Assembly (NCBI RefSeq): GCF_002399615.1
Contig: NZ_DHDZ01000008.1
Span: 1 to 23,846 of the forward strand
Length of the DNA stretch: 23,846 nucleotides
Direction of reading: 5' to 3'
DNA from: Pedobacter sp. UBA4863
Lineage (GTDB): Bacteria > Bacteroidota > Bacteroidia > Sphingobacteriales > Sphingobacteriaceae
The translations under genes and the position numbers were made by a program. Positions 21,664 through 23,846 of this stretch are shown here, piece by piece. The stretch's first letter is position 1. Each line of letters begins with the position of its first letter. The notes beneath the pieces were generated by a model. That model searched no databases. It saw only the letters and a program-made list of their open reading frames with translations, and had not been told where the DNA came from.

Positions 21664-23583
21664 TTAATAATGGTATCTCACAAAAGCCTCCATCGCTTCG
21701 TAGTCTGCTAAACCTAATTCGTCGTAAGTTTTTGCAGTTTCGCGATTTCTGTCTTCTGCCCTTTGCCAAAATTCTCTTGGGTCATCCCCAGGGAAAACTG
21801 GAATATCTTTTTGCGATTGGTGTTTGAAAATGGCCAGCTTCTTGCGCTCCACTTCGTTAGGACTTAACGGAACGGCCATTTCAATTTCGTGAGGTTCAAA
21901 CTCGTGCCAAGCGCCACGGTACATCCATAACCAACAATCGTTAACCCAATCTTCGGTAGCTTTTAAGCGTCTTAAAGATTCAACAATTAAGTTAAAACAC
22001 ACAATGTGCGTACCATGCGGGTCTTCAAAATCGCCAGCGGCAAAAACTTGGTGTGGCTTTACTTTTTGAAGCAATTCCATAGTTAGCTGAATGTCAATCT
22101 CAGAAACTGGATTTTTTTTCACCTTGCCAGTTTCATAGAAAGGCAATGCCATAAAATGGATGTTATCATCAGGTAAGCCCGAAAAACGAGCACCAGCAAT
22201 GGCTTCGCCTTTTCTAATTAAACCTTTAACCAATTTAATTTCTTCTGTATCTACTTGGTTCGGTAGCTTGTTGGCCATAAACTCACGCATGTCATCGTAA
22301 GTTTTTCTCATGTTCTTTTGATCAATTCCCATTTTTTCAGAGAAATCGATGTTAAACTCCACAAAGCGCAACACGTCATCATCCCAAACAGCAGTATTGC
22401 CCGAAGTTTGGTAGGCCACATGTACATCGTGCCCTTGGTCTGCCAGCCTAATAAATGTACCGCCCATAGAAATTACATCGTCATCTGGGTGCGGAGAGAA
22501 TACAATTGCTCTTTTCTTTGCAGGATTTGCTCTTTCCGGACGTTGGCTATCGTCGGCATTAGGTTTACCGCCCGGCCATCCGGTAATGGTATGTTGTAGT
22601 TTGTTAAAAATGTTGATGTTAATGTCGTAAACCGGGCCTTGTTCTGTAGCCAACTGCGCCATACCGTTATTGTTGTAGTCGTCTTCAGTTAACTTAAGGA
22701 TAGGTTTTTTAAGATGCTTTGCCAACCAAATTACCGCTTTACGGGTAAGCGCCGGTGTCCAATCACAATCTCTTGCCAACCAAGGCGTGTTAAACCTAGT
22801 GAGGTCTAAAGCCGCATCTTCGTCTAAAATAAACTCTACATTGTCTGATAGCTGTAAGTAAGTTGCCGGTACTTCGCTAGAAATTTCGCCTTCAACAGCC
22901 TTTTTAATAATGGCAGCTTTTTTTCTGTTCCAAGCCATCAAGATAATCTCTTTGGCTTTGAAGATAGTACCAATACCCATGGTAATGGCTTTGGTAGGCA
23001 CGTTAGATTTGCCACCAAAATCGCGGGCAGCATCTCTACGCGTCAAATCGTCTAGTGTAACTAAACGGGTTCCCGAGTTTGGCGCAGAGCCCGGCTCGTT
23101 AAAACCAATGTGCCCTGTACGACCAATACCTAAAATCTGAATATCCAGTCCGCCAACACTTTCTATTTTCTTCTCGTAATTTAAACAGAAAGCTGGAATT
23201 TCTTCAAGACTTAGGGTGCCATCTGGAATGTGTACATTGTTTTTGTCTATGTCGATATGATTGAACAAATTTTCATTCATAAAGGTAACATAGCTCTGTA
23301 CCGAATTTGGCTGCATTGGATAGTACTCATCCAAGTTAAAGGTGATCACATTTTTGAAGCTTAAGCCTTCTTCTTTGTGTAGCCTTACCAATTCTGCATA
23401 AACCGCAACCGGTGTTGCCCCTGTTGCCAAACCCAATACTGCATTTTGGTTTTGTTGCTGTTTTTCTTTGATTAGCGAAGCGATACGGTTTGCAACACTT
23501 AGCGAAGCTTCTTTCGGATTTTTAAAAATACTTACTGGTAGCTTTTCGAACCTCGTTTCTTCTAATAGATTTAATCTTGCCAT
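21664..23583 (-). CDS. nagB: Glucosamine-6-phosphate deaminase fused to a PIG-L/LmbE-type deacetylase domain
   Basis: Two-domain protein of 639 aa. Residues about 15-290 are NagB-like: GLATGATPVAVYAEL (51-65, phosphate loop), NLDEYYP with D85-E86, and GIGRTGHIGFNEPGS with H158 and E163. The E. coli catalytic Asp141 position is Thr156 here. Residues about 358-639 are a PIG-L/LmbE domain with the zinc motif HPDDD at 365-369 and DPHGTH later, suggesting N-deacetylation of a GlcNAc compound. One polypeptide could thus deacetylate and deaminate amino sugars, giving fructose-6-phosphate and ammonia (inference). ATG at 23583 is used because a reading from 23679 adds 32 residues of no family character. 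I recall similar fusions in Bacteroidota. Confidence 0.92.
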   Translation of the reverse strand: MARLNLLEETRFEKLPVSIFKNPKEASLSVANRIASLIKEKQQQNQNAVLGLATGATPVAVYAELVRLHKEEGLSFKNVITFNLDEYYPMQPNSVQSYVTFMNENLFNHIDIDKNNVHIPDGTLSLEEIPAFCLNYEKKIESVGGLDIQILGIGRTGHIGFNEPGSAPNSGTRLVTLDDLTRRDAARDFGGKSNVPTKAITMGIGTIFKAKEIILMAWNRKKAAIIKKAVEGEISSEVPATYLQLSDNVEFILDEDAALDLTRFNTPWLARDCDWTPALTRKAVIWLAKHLKKPILKLTEDDYNNNGMAQLATEQGPVYDININIFNKLQHTITGWPGGKPNADDSQRPERANPAKKRAIVFSPHPDDDVISMGGTFIRLADQGHDVHVAYQTSGNTAVWDDDVLRFVEFNIDFSEKMGIDQKNMRKTYDDMREFMANKLPNQVDTEEIKLVKGLIRKGEAIAGARFSGLPDDNIHFMALPFYETGKVKKNPVSEIDIQLTMELLQKVKPHQVFAAGDFEDPHGTHIVCFNLIVESLRRLKATEDWVNDCWLWMYRGAWHEFEPHEIEMAVPLSPNEVERKKLAIFKHQSQKDIPVFPGDDPREFWQRAEDRNRETAKTYDELGLADYEAMEAFVRYHY

Positions 23584-23846
23584 TAATCTTTGATTTTTAT
23601 TGAACGGAGCAGTAAATATAGGATAGTTTGGATAGAAATAAAATAGCACAATTTTGAGCAAGCCCCCTGTTTTACTCAAAAAGTGCGTTTAAAGTGCCTC
23701 TCAAGCGTTTGATACTTTTTAAAAAAATTAAAAAACTTTTATTAGTAGTCGCGAGTGTGTGCTACAAAAGATGAATTAGCTTTAGAATGTAAAATTTTAA
23801 AATAAATATTGGTCTTTAAGAAGCTGTTTAAATTTCAATAAGAATA

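Noticed and set aside
22318..22599. 93-codon plus-strand ORF inside nagB-PIG-L, and similar antisense ORFs over argC, argF' and argB.
   Set aside because: Antisense shadows of well-supported genes, without start context or motifs.

Overview
The window looks like a chromosomal segment of a Bacteroidota bacterium, most probably Sphingobacteriaceae and Pedobacter-like. This rests on family content (LytTR/LytS-type two-component pair, DUF4397 lipoprotein with an acidic post-cysteine stretch, NagB fused to a PIG-L domain, transcarbamylase of the N-acyl-ornithine type), on low GC, on a promoter resembling the -33 TTG / -7 TAnnTTTG type, and on dispersed palindromic repeats of kinds I associate with these genomes. 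The species call is inference; no rRNA or other marker is present.

Layout. 224-1971 (minus) is a two-gene operon, histidine kinase then LytTR response regulator. 2227-3069 (minus) is a secreted protein that looks like two NTF2-like units. 3405-4607 (plus) is a DAO-type FAD oxidoreductase that converges, with no spacer, on a DUF4397 lipoprotein (4608-5312, minus). 5550-17415 (plus) is a long arginine operon: promoter and structured leader with a 44-codon ORF, GNAT synthase candidate, argG, argC, argD, four-helix-bundle (S23/IVP-type) gene, argF', VOC protein, argB, proC, a second four-helix-bundle gene, argE, RimJ/L-type GNAT, argH, and a terminator. 17429-18340 (minus) is a membrane-anchored coiled-coil protein of unknown function. 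18494-20044 (plus) is a secreted GHL10/DUF187 glycosyl hydrolase. 20363-23583 (minus) holds nagB-PIG-L followed by a NagX-like membrane acetyltransferase, an amino-sugar pair.

How it works together. The arg cluster encodes acylation of glutamate (GNAT), kinase (ArgB), reductase (ArgC), aminotransferase (ArgD), transcarbamylation of acyl-ornithine (ArgF'), deacylation of acyl-citrulline (ArgE), then ArgG and ArgH to arginine. ProC shares the glutamate-semialdehyde branch point and makes proline. Val90 in ArgF' suggests succinyl rather than acetyl intermediates. No argJ, carAB or argR is in the window.

The most unusual feature is how heavily the arg operon is invaded by short repeats. Eleven of its twelve gene junctions carry repeat sequence; only the 12-nt gap before argH does not. 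argC has two internal in-frame repeat insertions, plus a third at or just before its start, two of which are read as the same peptide (SPxGDLGV). Both four-helix-bundle genes are bracketed by inverted repeats, resembling the intervening sequences of 23S rRNA but placed inside an mRNA. The leader offers mutually exclusive RNA pairings next to an Arg codon of its small ORF, a possible attenuation device.
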